Below, one piece after another: positions 1 to 10,300 of a stretch of DNA of 64,000 bases. The stretch spans positions 1,178,001-1,242,000 of the forward strand of contig JAHBXT010000002.1 in NCBI GenBank assembly GCA_019636385.1, given 5' to 3'. The notes under the pieces are model-generated. The model searched no databases. It saw only the letters and a program-made list of their open reading frames with translations, and was not told where the DNA came from. The translations under genes and the position numbers were made by a program. The stretch comes from Pirellulaceae bacterium (GTDB lineage: Bacteria > Planctomycetota > Planctomycetia > Pirellulales > Pirellulaceae). The first letter of the stretch is position 1, and every line of letters starts with the position of its first letter.

Positions 1-1218
1 ATGAATATTACCGGCGAAGTCGCCAGTCAAGATCACGTCATCTTCTTGGCGACCATCATTGACGACGGCATGAATCAGATGTGGCAAAAAAGCTTGTTCA
101 CTAGCCGCGCTGCTGGGATTGATGCATACATTGACCAACGTAAACGTGAATGCTTGATCGGATGGTAGCTCGGCACACCGAAACCAAGCGACCAGCGGCT
201 CGTGGGTCACAAGATTCTCAGGGTCATCTACTGAGTACAGTTGATACCGATCGGTTAGTGCGCGATTGGTATCAAACAGGAAGGCAAGCTGCTGAGTCAT
301 TCCGCTTGGCCCTGTGCGCGGTCCAATCAAGTAGTCATAGGCGCGCTGCGCCCCAGATGAGTTTAATCGTTCAACAAGTTGGGGTAATGCGTCATCGCGA
401 TCCGTTTGTATTCCTTGCAAGGCGACGATATCAAAATTTCGGATGATGGCAGTCAGCGCTTCCATGACTTGCGGCTTCGCCAGTTTGGTGGTGTTCAAAG
501 GATGAACGTTGAATGAGGCGATGCGAATTACAGACAAACGATCCGGCCTGGAATGGCTCGCGATCATGCTGCCTGGAGCCATGGAGGATGCGCCTGTCGC
601 CGCCGGGGAAGTACCAGGCAAACGCGGTAATCCAATCTGGTTTGAAGCCACTGGCTGAGGCCCGCTTGATGTGCGGCGCGTCAGCTCCAAGTCTGGGGTC
701 AGCGGAATCGGAGGGCTTACAGGAAACGACGTAGCCGCATTAATTTCGCGGCCGATTCCTTGATAGCTGCCGTCGCCCGGCGGTTGCGCACTGCCGACTA
801 AGCTGCTTAGCCCGTTAGCGCCATTTTGTCCAATTTGAGCAGCGGTCAGGGATTTTGTGCCTGATTGCGTTAGCCCAGATATCTTGTGAGAAAGCTGATC
901 CTGCATTACCGCCAGCTTTTCGCCCAAGTTAAGCTGTGGTTGCCAGGGTGGCAGTGAATCGAAAATACTAGATGCAGCGGCGGGTGAGGTATTCATGCCG
1001 CCTGTGTATGAATAGTAGTCCGTTGGCGATACCGAGGGCAGTGCCCCATTCCAGCCCGCCTGGCCGTACAGGCCGGGCTGAGGTTGTTGATGATTGTGCT
1101 GAGTAGGCCGGGTCTCAAGGCGCAGCTGCTCTAAGCCGCGCAGCTGATAGTTGTTGGCTAGATAAGCCAAGGCCGACCCGGCGGCGAACAGTATGGGCCA
1201 ACGCTTGCGAATGACCAT
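1..1218 (-). CDS. exported endonuclease/exonuclease/phosphatase-fold protein, 3' end cut by window edge
   Basis: The minus strand is open from an ATG at 1218 to the window edge (406 codons, no stop). AGAGGA lies just upstream of the ATG. A short signal-anchor-like N-terminus (residues 5-20) precedes a roughly 215-residue low-complexity linker rich in P, Q, S and G. The fold begins with IASFNVHPLN (around residue 233), followed by FDIVALQGIQ and DVILTGDFAGN near the edge. These match the metal-binding blocks of the DNase I-like EEP family. Oddity: the usual QEI glutamate is QGI, and the usual GDFN asparagine is GDFA, so catalysis may be altered or lost. The fold assignment is fairly secure; nuclease versus phosphatase versus inactive cannot be told. 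Confidence 0.72.
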   Translation of the reverse strand, partial: MVIRKRWPILFAAGSALAYLANNYQLRGLEQLRLETRPTQHNHQQPQPGLYGQAGWNGALPSVSPTDYYSYTGGMNTSPAAASSIFDSLPPWQPQLNLGEKLAVMQDQLSHKISGLTQSGTKSLTAAQIGQNGANGLSSLVGSAQPPGDGSYQGIGREINAATSFPVSPPIPLTPDLELTRRTSSGPQPVASNQIGLPRLPGTSPAATGASSMAPGSMIASHSRPDRLSVIRIASFNVHPLNTTKLAKPQVMEALTAIIRNFDIVALQGIQTDRDDALPQLVERLNSSGAQRAYDYLIGPRTGPSGMTQQLAFLFDTNRALTDRYQLYSVDDPENLVTHEPLVAWFRCAELPSDQAFTFTLVNVCINPSSAASEQAFLPHLIHAVVNDGRQEDDVILTGDFAGNIH

Positions 1219-1649
1219 CGAATAGATCCTCTTTGCATGTCTCAGCGAAACAACGCTGAGTCTCGTAATGCGGGCGAGCCTGCCACCATGCGCCTCGTCA
1301 CGCCCGTCACACTGAAATCCTGTTCGTCAGCAGAAAATGGCTATCCTGCTTGGGCTTCAGCGTGAATCGCAACTAGGATCCATCCCAGAACACACGGTTG
1401 AAGTATCGTCTGTAATTCCTGGTCCGGGTCAATATTCCGAACCAAATCATGTTCAACCATGTCTCCTCGGTGCGGGCTGTGCATAAAAAGTCGAGCGAAG
1501 TGCTAGCGTAAAGAATGCCGGGTGGAAAAGCTGACTCGATTTCCAACGGTAGAGTAAGACGTGTAGGCCCCCTGAACCCAATCGGTGTAACTGGTACAAT
1601 CTCGACCCGTTCGTGAACGATGACAGTTTTTACGGGAGAGACGATTCCC
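1219..1649. other. intergenic region between divergent genes, with inverted repeat 1241-1260
   Basis: This 431-bp divergent spacer separates the EEP gene (minus) from argC (plus). It holds a perfect 7-bp inverted repeat, CTCAGCG at 1241-1247 and CGCTGAG at 1254-1260, 23 nt upstream of the EEP start, where an operator or a 5'-leader hairpin could sit. I see no further convincing gene; the short ORF on the minus strand (1373-1651) lacks a ribosome site and recognisable motifs. Confidence 0.5.
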
Positions 1650-2663
1650 ATGATTCGCGTCGGAATAGTGGGTTGTTCAGGTTATACAGCCATTGAGGCC
1701 ATCAAAATATTGCTGCGCCACCCCGAGGCTTCGATCACTGTGGCCACTAGCCGCCAGGCAGATGGCGGCACAATCGCCGACTTGCATCCGGCTCTGCACC
1801 AGCGGCTTAGCTTAGTGGTTGAGGACTTGGCCCCCAGCGATATCGCGGCCGGGTGTGACGTGGCTTTTTGTTGCTTGCCTCATGGTGCCTCCGCACCCAT
1901 TGTTTCAAGTTTGCTGCAAAGTGACTGCCGGGTGATTGACCTGAGCGCCGACTACCGGCTGAGCACTCCCGAACTATATCAACAATGGTACGGCGACCAG
2001 CATCCCGATCCAGGGCGTCTTGGTCAAACACCTTACGGGCTTCCAGAACTGTTTCGTGATCAGATTCGTACGGCTCAATTGGTTGCCAATCCAGGGTGCT
2101 ATCCCACCAGCGCGATCCTACCACTGACGCCGCTGATACAGGAAGGGCTGATCGAAGCCGATGGGATTGTGGTTGACTCGAAGAGCGGTGCCAGCGGGGC
2201 TGGTCGAACAGCCAAGCTGACCAATCTGTATTCCGAGGTCAATGAGTCGTTCTCGGCTTATGGCGTGGGTACGCACCGCCATCAACCGGAGATCGTTGAT
2301 ATTGTCGGTCGCCGTTGTGGAGTTTTTCCGAACCTGATTTTTACACCACACTTGGTGCCGATGGATCGCGGCATCTTATCTACCATCTACGTCCGTCCTC
2401 GTGACGGCGTCACGGCCAATCAAGTGCGTGAGTGTTTGAGCGCGTATTACCAGAATGAACCGTTCGTACGTGTGCGGTCAAATCTCCCCAGTACCAAGTT
2501 CGTGGCCAATACAAACTATTGTGATTTGGCGGTCCGCGCGAACGGTGGTTGGATCATTTTGCTGTCTGCGCTGGACAATCTAGTTAAAGGAGCGTCTGGA
2601 GCTGCGGTGCAATGCATGAATGTAATGTTTGATCAACCCGAAGCACTAGGACTTGGAGCCTGA
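1650..2663 (+). CDS. argC: N-acetyl-gamma-glutamyl-phosphate reductase
   Basis: Catalyses the NADPH-dependent reduction of N-acetylglutamyl phosphate to the semialdehyde in arginine synthesis, in the cytoplasm. At 337 aa it matches the family. The nucleotide-binding start MIRVGIVGCSGYT, the SGASGAGR stretch, the catalytic cysteine in ANPGCYPT (Cys150) and the THRHQPEI histidine block are all visible. An in-frame ATG 30 bp upstream exists, but the ATG at 1650 is preceded by GGGAGAG and begins exactly at the Rossmann strand, so it is preferred. argJ follows after 5 nt, so the two are surely co-transcribed. Confidence 0.96.
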   Translation: MIRVGIVGCSGYTAIEAIKILLRHPEASITVATSRQADGGTIADLHPALHQRLSLVVEDLAPSDIAAGCDVAFCCLPHGASAPIVSSLLQSDCRVIDLSADYRLSTPELYQQWYGDQHPDPGRLGQTPYGLPELFRDQIRTAQLVANPGCYPTSAILPLTPLIQEGLIEADGIVVDSKSGASGAGRTAKLTNLYSEVNESFSAYGVGTHRHQPEIVDIVGRRCGVFPNLIFTPHLVPMDRGILSTIYVRPRDGVTANQVRECLSAYYQNEPFVRVRSNLPSTKFVANTNYCDLAVRANGGWIILLSALDNLVKGASGAAVQCMNVMFDQPEALGLGA

Positions 2664-2668
2664 AGCGT

Positions 2669-3886
2669 ATGACTAGTTTGCAGCTTCCCGTTGGGTTTCA
2701 GTTTGCCGGAGTGCGTTGTGGCTTGAAGTCAGCCAGTGATCGTCCAGACGTGGCGTTGATCCTCTCCGATGTGCCAGCTGTTGCCGCTGGCGTGTACACA
2801 CAGAACTTGGTGGTGGCTGCACCTGTGGTGTTGTGCCGTAGCCGCACACCGCTGGAGACAGTGCGCGCGGTAGTGGTCAATAGCGGTAACGCCAACGCCT
2901 GTACCGGCCAACGAGGCCAGCAGGATGCACAGCAAATGTGTCGATTGACCGCAAGCGCTCTCCAGCGACAAATGACGGGCCAATCGGTGACTGAGCAGCA
3001 GGTGCTGGTCATGAGCACTGGCGTTATCGGACGTTTCTTACCCATGGAAAAAGTCAGCCGAGGAATTGAGCAGGCTGCGGTCGAGCTAGCGCAGGGAGAG
3101 ACCGCTTTTCTGCGGGCCGCTGAGGGGATTTTGACGACCGATCAAGGTCGGAAAGTTACCACCCGAAGTTGCCAGCTCGGAAGCCGCCTGATTCGCTTGG
3201 CTGGAATGGCTAAAGGTGCCGGGATGATCGGGCCGAATATGGCCACGATGTTGTGTTGTGTAGTCACCGATGCACCACTTGCGGTTATGCAAGCGCAACG
3301 GCTACTGCGTGACGCAGCCAATCTATCGTTTAACAACATCAGCGTCGAAGGTCACACGAGCACCAACGATTCGATGCTCTTGTTAGCAAATGGAATGGCA
3401 GGCGGTCAGCAGCTGACGGGCGACGAAGAACAGGTGTTTGCCGAACATTTGCAGGCCATGTGTATCGAATTGGCTAAACAAATCCCCGCCGATGGCGAGG
3501 GGGCCGCGCATCTGATCGAAGTGCGTGTCGTCGGTGCAGACAGCTCCAGCGACGCTCGCCAAATCGCAGTGGAAATCGCCCGTAGCAATCTGGTCAAATG
3601 CGCCGTGCGCGGGGGAGATCCGAACTGGGGGCGAATTGTATCAGCGGCCGGTTACGCCGGTGCGGAATTTGATCCGCAGCAGGTTGATTTAAAGGTCAAC
3701 GGCATTGAACTGTTCCGTCGCGGTGAGCCCGTTAGTTTTGACGCGCGTCAGGCCAGCCAAGCAATTCGCCAGAGTTTTGATACGATTATAGAGTTATCGG
3801 TAGGATCGGGCAGTGGCACCTGTACGCATTGGACCAGCGATCTCGGGGTCGAATACGTGCGATTCAATTCCGAGTACACCACATGA
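2669..3886 (+). CDS. argJ: bifunctional glutamate N-acetyltransferase / amino-acid N-acetyltransferase
   Basis: ArgJ recycles the acetyl group from N-acetylornithine to glutamate, closing the cyclic arginine pathway. The 405-aa protein carries the self-cleavage block KGAGMIGPNMATML with the expected nucleophile Thr193. It should therefore mature into alpha (1-192) and beta (193-405) chains. NSGNANACTG and CAVRGGDPNWGRI are further family blocks. It lies 5 nt after argC and overlaps the next gene by ATGA, suggesting translational coupling. Whether it is mono- or bifunctional (acetyl-CoA use) cannot be read from sequence alone. Confidence 0.96.
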   Translation: MTSLQLPVGFQFAGVRCGLKSASDRPDVALILSDVPAVAAGVYTQNLVVAAPVVLCRSRTPLETVRAVVVNSGNANACTGQRGQQDAQQMCRLTASALQRQMTGQSVTEQQVLVMSTGVIGRFLPMEKVSRGIEQAAVELAQGETAFLRAAEGILTTDQGRKVTTRSCQLGSRLIRLAGMAKGAGMIGPNMATMLCCVVTDAPLAVMQAQRLLRDAANLSFNNISVEGHTSTNDSMLLLANGMAGGQQLTGDEEQVFAEHLQAMCIELAKQIPADGEGAAHLIEVRVVGADSSSDARQIAVEIARSNLVKCAVRGGDPNWGRIVSAAGYAGAEFDPQQVDLKVNGIELFRRGEPVSFDARQASQAIRQSFDTIIELSVGSGSGTCTHWTSDLGVEYVRFNSEYTT

Positions 3887-4338
3887 GCGGCTCGGCGATT
3901 ACTCCAGTTGAAGCTTTCGCCAGTAATTGGCCCGGGGCTCTAGCAATTGGGACTGATATCATCGAGTGCCAACGAATCGCTAGGATCATGGATCGTCATG
4001 GCGAGGTCTTTTTGCGGCGAGTCTTTACGCCCCGCGAAATCGACTATTGTCAGAGCCGAGGGAAAATGGCCTATCAACATTATGCTGCGCGATGGGCGGC
4101 CAAAGAGGCGGTGCTGAAAGTGCTCGGCACAGGTTGGGCGGCGGGCATCCAGTGGACCGACGTCGAACTATGCAATCAAGACAGCGGCCGCCCAATGATT
4201 ATGCTCTATCAACAAGCCAGCCAGATCAGCGATAAGTTAGGATTCGGCCAAATCATGATCAGCATTTCACACACTCAGCAATTCGCGATCGCCTTTGCCG
4301 CTGCGATGAAGGCGACGGTCTGTTCGGCGTCCACCTAA
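3883..4338 (+). CDS. acpS: holo-[acyl-carrier-protein] synthase
   Basis: Transfers 4'-phosphopantetheine from CoA to acyl carrier protein. The 151-aa product shows GTDIIECQRI (metal ligand Asp25), FTPREIDYC, AARWAAKEAVLK (Lys74-Glu75) and a C-terminal SISH block, all AcpS signatures. The chosen ATG at 3883 overlaps the argJ stop as ATGA; an upstream in-frame Met at 3829 would lie inside argJ and is rejected. The 20-residue N-terminal extension is longer than usual. The 3' end overlaps the convergent giant gene by 72 bp. Grouping with arginine genes is positional rather than a known pathway link. Confidence 0.93.
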   Translation: MSGSAITPVEAFASNWPGALAIGTDIIECQRIARIMDRHGEVFLRRVFTPREIDYCQSRGKMAYQHYAARWAAKEAVLKVLGTGWAAGIQWTDVELCNQDSGRPMIMLYQQASQISDKLGFGQIMISISHTQQFAIAFAAAMKATVCSAST

Positions 4339-7300
4339 AAATCGACGAGACAGCAGTGCCCATGCGGTTAGACAGCCAACCAGCCCTGTGATCCAACTGA
4401 ACGGCGAGGCCACACCAACCAGCACTGTCAGGAAAATCCAAGGTGGCCAGTAGCGGTGCTCCTGCAACATGCTCATCCGCTGACCAAGCCAAAGTGACGC
4501 CAGAATTGGGATGAATGCGATGACCAGCAGACCGACAACCATGGATCGGCTACGGGTCATCGGCCTGGGCTGAGTTGGAAAATCCCAGTTCATCTCCCAC
4601 GCCGGCAGCTTCCAGAATTCGACGCCGGAAACTGCAGCTCGATGGCTGGCACTCTTGGGTAGCCCCCAATTCTCCGTGGCTGTCGCGCCTGCAATACTCG
4701 CCCAAGCTTCAGCCACCGTCAGCATACCGTCTTCATTCATATCGCTGTTGGCCAGTATGGCTTGCAGGTGTTCATCGCGAATACTTTCCTGCCCACTCAA
4801 GCCGAATTGCCAAGGTTGCCAACCCTCTAATTCAGCAGGCATCTCATCCGACTCCCTGCCTTCCAAGCCCGAATAGCATTCCAAGAGCATCGCCTCCCAC
4901 GCGTCTCTGAGCGGATTCGCATCGACTGCCACAGCTTCACGCGGTGGGGATTGCGCTCCCATGGCGGCTGTCGTAGACAATAACATCTCGTCAGGCAGCC
5001 TGCTGCCAATCGCACGCGGCACGAACATTTGCAGTTGATTACTTGAATTCTGCCATCGAACCACCATGCGAATCGGCACCGGCAGATAGCTGGGTTGCAG
5101 TACCACCTCCAACTGCGAATTGCCAGTGGACCACAGCGCCTGGCGCCCCGCGACTTCGACCCCCAATACCTGACAGTCTGCCGGGATGGAAAACTGCTGC
5201 ACGAACTGACCATTGGGCACCACCCAATAATGAATGGTGCCTAGTGCATTGGTTAAGCCGTGATACTGCAATTCCGTCCAAACAAAAGCAACTTTCGCAG
5301 GCTCTTGCTGCTCGGTTTCGGATTGCCAAATCCATTGAGTTGTACGCAGAGGCAATTCGTAAACTTGATGATCTGCATCACTGGGATGGGCATCGATTGT
5401 TTCCAGTCGTTCGGGGACGGATTCACCTCGCCGCCAGCGGAGCGGCTGTCCGTTCAGGTGACGGGGCAGAGCCAGTCGCAGCGCAAGTTCTTGTCCCTGC
5501 TGCACGGCAATTTTGGGGATGATGACTGAACGCGTTGCACTTGATGATTCAAGTGGAAAGGAAAACTCAATCTCGCGCCTGCCTTCGGGATTGGCTGGCG
5601 GAACCGGGATGCATGCATAGGTTCTCTTCCCATCTGCATGAGGCAGAAAGCTTAAGCCGTCGCCGCTCGTAGTCAGCCGCTCGCGCAGAGTTAGCGGGAT
5701 ATCAAACACCCCAAAGTCTAGGCTGTCCTCTGCTAGCCAGCCACACCTTACCGTCGCACGCCACCCTGGGCCTTGACGGTCCACAGTCAATACACCAATA
5801 GGATGTGAGGGTACTGGCGCGGCATCAATTCTCACTGCGATCGGTAGCCTGAGTCGGGACAACCATGAGGCCGGCAGGTCGAATTGCCCCAGCATGATGT
5901 CCAGCGAGTGTAGCAAGCTGCGTTGCCAGGCAGCTTGAGATGGAGAAACGATGGCAAGCCTGGAGTCCATCGGCTGAACGCTAACTTTCAGTTCGGGACC
6001 ACGAAACAAACGATACGTCGCCGCGCGCGGCGGGTAACCGTGAACGACAATTCGTGGCACTTCGTTAATTTCACCCAGAAGCGGGGGCAACTCCAAAGTG
6101 AGATTCAATGTGCTCATCTGCCCAACTCCCTCTCCGCGGGCGGGAATCACTAGCTGCCGGTTATCCACGAGCGCCCCAGACTCCTGCACGCGGCCATTGA
6201 CTTCTAACAAGGTGACCTGGGCCGATTCAGGAAGTTCCAGTCGAATGACATTAGAGCGGTCCGGAGACTGCCGCCAAACGGAATTCCAGTGCAGAATAGT
6301 GCGACCGGACTGGAAATAGATGGCGGTTGACTCGGAATAATCGGCCTGCTCAGAGGCCAATGCTTGATAGCGAACGCGAATCGCCGAGCCCAGCACCTGG
6401 AATCCGCTTCGTTGCTGCGCCGGAGCCCAGTCATTCCAATCGGCGACGTCAACGGCCAAAATTGGTTTGGCTCCGGCAGTGTCGGGAACCCAGGACGACC
6501 GTTGTCCTTTAGACCACCAAAAGTTCTTTGCTTTGATTGTAACTCGGTCTAACGAAATAAACGGCACTTCGAATCCGGTTGCCGAAATATCGGCTCGTCG
6601 CACCAGAGCCAACTGGATGACCCGCCGCGAGTCCGCCGCTTCTTTCAACCGTAAGCGACGAACGCTACGCTTGAGCGTCGTATTAGAAAATGCAGTAGTC
6701 AACAACTGTGCATCTCCCAATTCAGTGCCAACCGGTTGCCAATCAGAGTCGATCAACAAATCACATTCCGCCGGCAGCACGTTCACGCCATCAATTGTCA
6801 CCCGACAGGCAGCATACAATTGGTCACCCTCAGCATGCAGCCAAGTCTCTGTGACCTGTTCTGCCACTTCGTCGGCGTTAGCGCGGTCAGTTTCAGTCCA
6901 ACTGGCCTGCAAGCGCTGCACTGGCCCCACTGCCACCAGATAATCGCCGGAAAATGATCGCTGCATAGCACCACGCGCTTCAACGCTTAATTGCTCCACT
7001 TGCTCGACAGAATGGATGCGCAGAGTTGCATTCGCAATCGGTGGAATAGAAACGTCGATTGCAGCTCGGCGATCTCCAACGGTACGCGCCCGCGTCGAAA
7101 ACTGAAGTGAAATCAGCGATTCTCCCGCTGAATCTGGGCGAAACACGATGCCGGCATCGCCGTCCGCTACACGAAAATTTCTAGCGTCCATTAGTCGGGC
7201 CTGACCATTCAATTGTGGTGCTCCCACGAGTCGCAGTTGACTGGGCCTAAACGGCAGCAGCAATTCTGACGAACTATTGCTGGCTGATACACGCAGCTCA

Positions 7301-10300
7301 ACCGTCAGCTCCGCTTGCGAGAATGCTTCACGAGTGCCCGGACGAATCTTCAACCCGTAATTTACTGACAAGTATCGCGGTGCGGCCCTGTCGGTACTCT
7401 GCGCCCCGGCATACATCAACAAGTCTCGTAACTCTTTAGGCAGATACGCATATTCACCTGCAACTTGACCTTGCTGGTCCACCGGCAAGAAAAGTCCATA
7501 GACTTTTTTTTCCGTTGCATGACCGACTGCACTCTTCTCGGTTTCTTGACCGTGGGCCGGCAGGCCGTTCAACATCAGACAGGCAAGAAGCAGACTGGTG
7601 ACCTTGGGAATAGCTCTATTGAGCACTGCTGTGTCTTGACTACGAACGCTCAGGGTCTCCACTAGTCGTGCTACCCCACCTATCAGATGCGCCAACACCA
7701 GCAATTGTCCGCAAGCCGCGATGAAACCTGTGGTCACCAAAAATCCGATGTACCATGCACTCAACAAACACCACCAATTGATCCAGGAGCGGCGCGCAGT
7801 AACCCAACTGACAACAGCCCCTAACAACATTGTAGCGGCCATGAAACTTGCTAATGCGTGACGATTGGCGATCCAAATCATCCTTGGCTTAGTGAGGCTG
7901 CCGGAGCTTTCCTTTACGTCCCAGGCTCCTATAGCCGACAGCGACATCAGCTGACCTGCCTGCGGTCTCATGTCTCCATCCGTGGTTGCTTGTACTACAG
8001 CCTCGGATGCCGACGATCCAAACTCCATGGAAAATAAATTTTGCCACCAACGCCCAGGAATAAACTGCTCGGCGTCAGCATCGTTTGCGGAATCTCTATC
8101 AGCTCCGAACAGCAATACTTTGTTAGGGGAGAACCAGATCTGTTCCAACTGCTCGATCACCGGCAGATCGAAGCGCACTGGTTCCAATGCGATTCGCGAA
8201 AAAGTCGCAGTAAGCGGTTGGTGGCCGATGAACTCACACCGCACATTAGCAGTTTGGGTGGCTGGTAATTCCAACTCCAATTTACCTGACTGCCAAACGT
8301 AGCTCTGAGTTTCCTGGCCTTCAATAGTGATGCGGACCACTTGCCATTGTTCAGGACCGTGCAACGAAACCACTGAACTTCCGGATGCCTGAACATCTGC
8401 AGTTACGAAATGCCTTGACTGACCATTATCATCAAATTCGTGCAGTATGGCAGCTCGCCAAATCCAGCTTTTGACTGGAGGTTCCGAAACTGGCCGAATG
8501 GCAAGGCGTTGACTGCCGGCACAATTCAATCGTACTCGAAAGGTACAGCGACTGGCTGAATCCGAGTTCATTGCCAAGTGACCCAAAGAATCACGGGTCA
8601 AGTCTGCCTGGGCAGCTAGTACTTCAGCGTCAATGCCAGCCAAATCTGCGGTCCAGTTTTGCGGCAAGCACACAGTGGCTACAGGATTGCTGGCCGCCGG
8701 AATACCGATCAATGCAATCGATGGAAACTCTCCCTCTGCCCGGACTGCAGTCGACAGACTTGTGGAAGCACGAATCGTCACCAAGGAACCGGCAATTCTC
8801 GGAAATGTGAGACGAAACGAAATTCGGGAATGTGGCGAATCGCCTTCAAGCAACGTGGCATCAATGGACTGCGGCTGCTGAACTCCCTCGAACCACTCAA
8901 ATTTCCAGCTGCTCAGAGTCTCGCCGGCTGGCAATGTCAGATCAATCGAATCCATTCCAGCCGCTGGTGGCTGACAGTCAATTTGAGTAACGCAATTCCA
9001 TTCTGATTCATCCGCGAGTTCAACTAAAACTTTGGATTGCGCTTGGAAATCCTGTGGCAACGTGTCAAATGCAAACAGACCGTGTGCATCCGCCAAGTCC
9101 TTGTATATCGCAGTCACTGGTTGCGGCACAAGCGATTGAACCCACTGGGGCAGTTCGTGCCGCTCAACGGTTGCTTGCGTCAGTTGAGTGCTATACCGCA
9201 ATGCGTGACGATTTGTATTGGCGACGTAGTAGTATTTGGCATGCGGACCTTCCTGCCAATTAACGATGCCAGGAAAATCAATGGCCGCTGACGGTGACTG
9301 AGTGTCCAACATCTTGATGGCTTGAATCTGAAAGCTGCATTCAGCATTCATTTGCGGCTTCTGCCAGTTCAATACGATTTCCGCTGGTTGATTGCCAGCC
9401 TCTAACAGTTGTATGCTGAGACCATTCAAATCGCTGTTCATGATCTGCATCTGATCGACAGTCCAGCCTGGATGAATTGGCAGTCGCAGTTGGTTGGATG
9501 TCAAGTCCCGACCGCGAAGCTGCACAGCGACATTGGCTACGACAGATGTTAACTGCGGCTCCAGTCTGATGAGGCTCATCCCAGACCACCGCTGTTTCTG
9601 CCGCCCGACTCGAACGATAGCTCCGGGCGGGTTACCCATCCACGCGGCGGCCCAACGTTGCCGCCCGCCTGACAATTCGCCAACAGGGGCCTCGTCGGAT
9701 GGCTGCAATCTAAATTCAACATCCGACTGAACGTCCAAGATTTGGTGTGGCGTCAGTCCGATAACTTCAGAAGTTCCACTGGCAATAAAAGCGTTGACCA
9801 GCTCAATTCTTGGTAGGCCAAGCAGTTTATCACCGGCCAACATTGAATAAGCCTCCAATGAATTCGACTCAGAGTCTGCTGCTGGCTGTAAAATCGAAAC
9901 CAACGACGCCACAGCTTGCACTTCAATTACCCCGCCGGGAGTTGAACCGCTTTCGATCGCGATGATATTGCCAAGAAGGTTGGGTTCGGAAACTACCTCC
10001 CAAGCCATGGTTTCGCCGTCTCGACTTAAGTCGGTCAGGCGTAGAGCTGGGTCAAGCCTCAGTTGCAAAGTCCCGCCAGCTGAATGACTGGACAATACAA
10101 ATCTGCTAACCACGCGCAGCTCGTCGTGATCCAACATGTACCGACAGTTGGCTGATCGCAGCAGATGATTTAATACGCCAACAGGTTGACTCGAATCCGT
10201 GGCCACAAGCAGTTCGAACTGCGAAACGCCTGAAAGATGCGCTAGCCACCAAACTCGCTTCTCGGTTGCGGTCACCAACGTTGGCTCGCTACTGGCAGGC

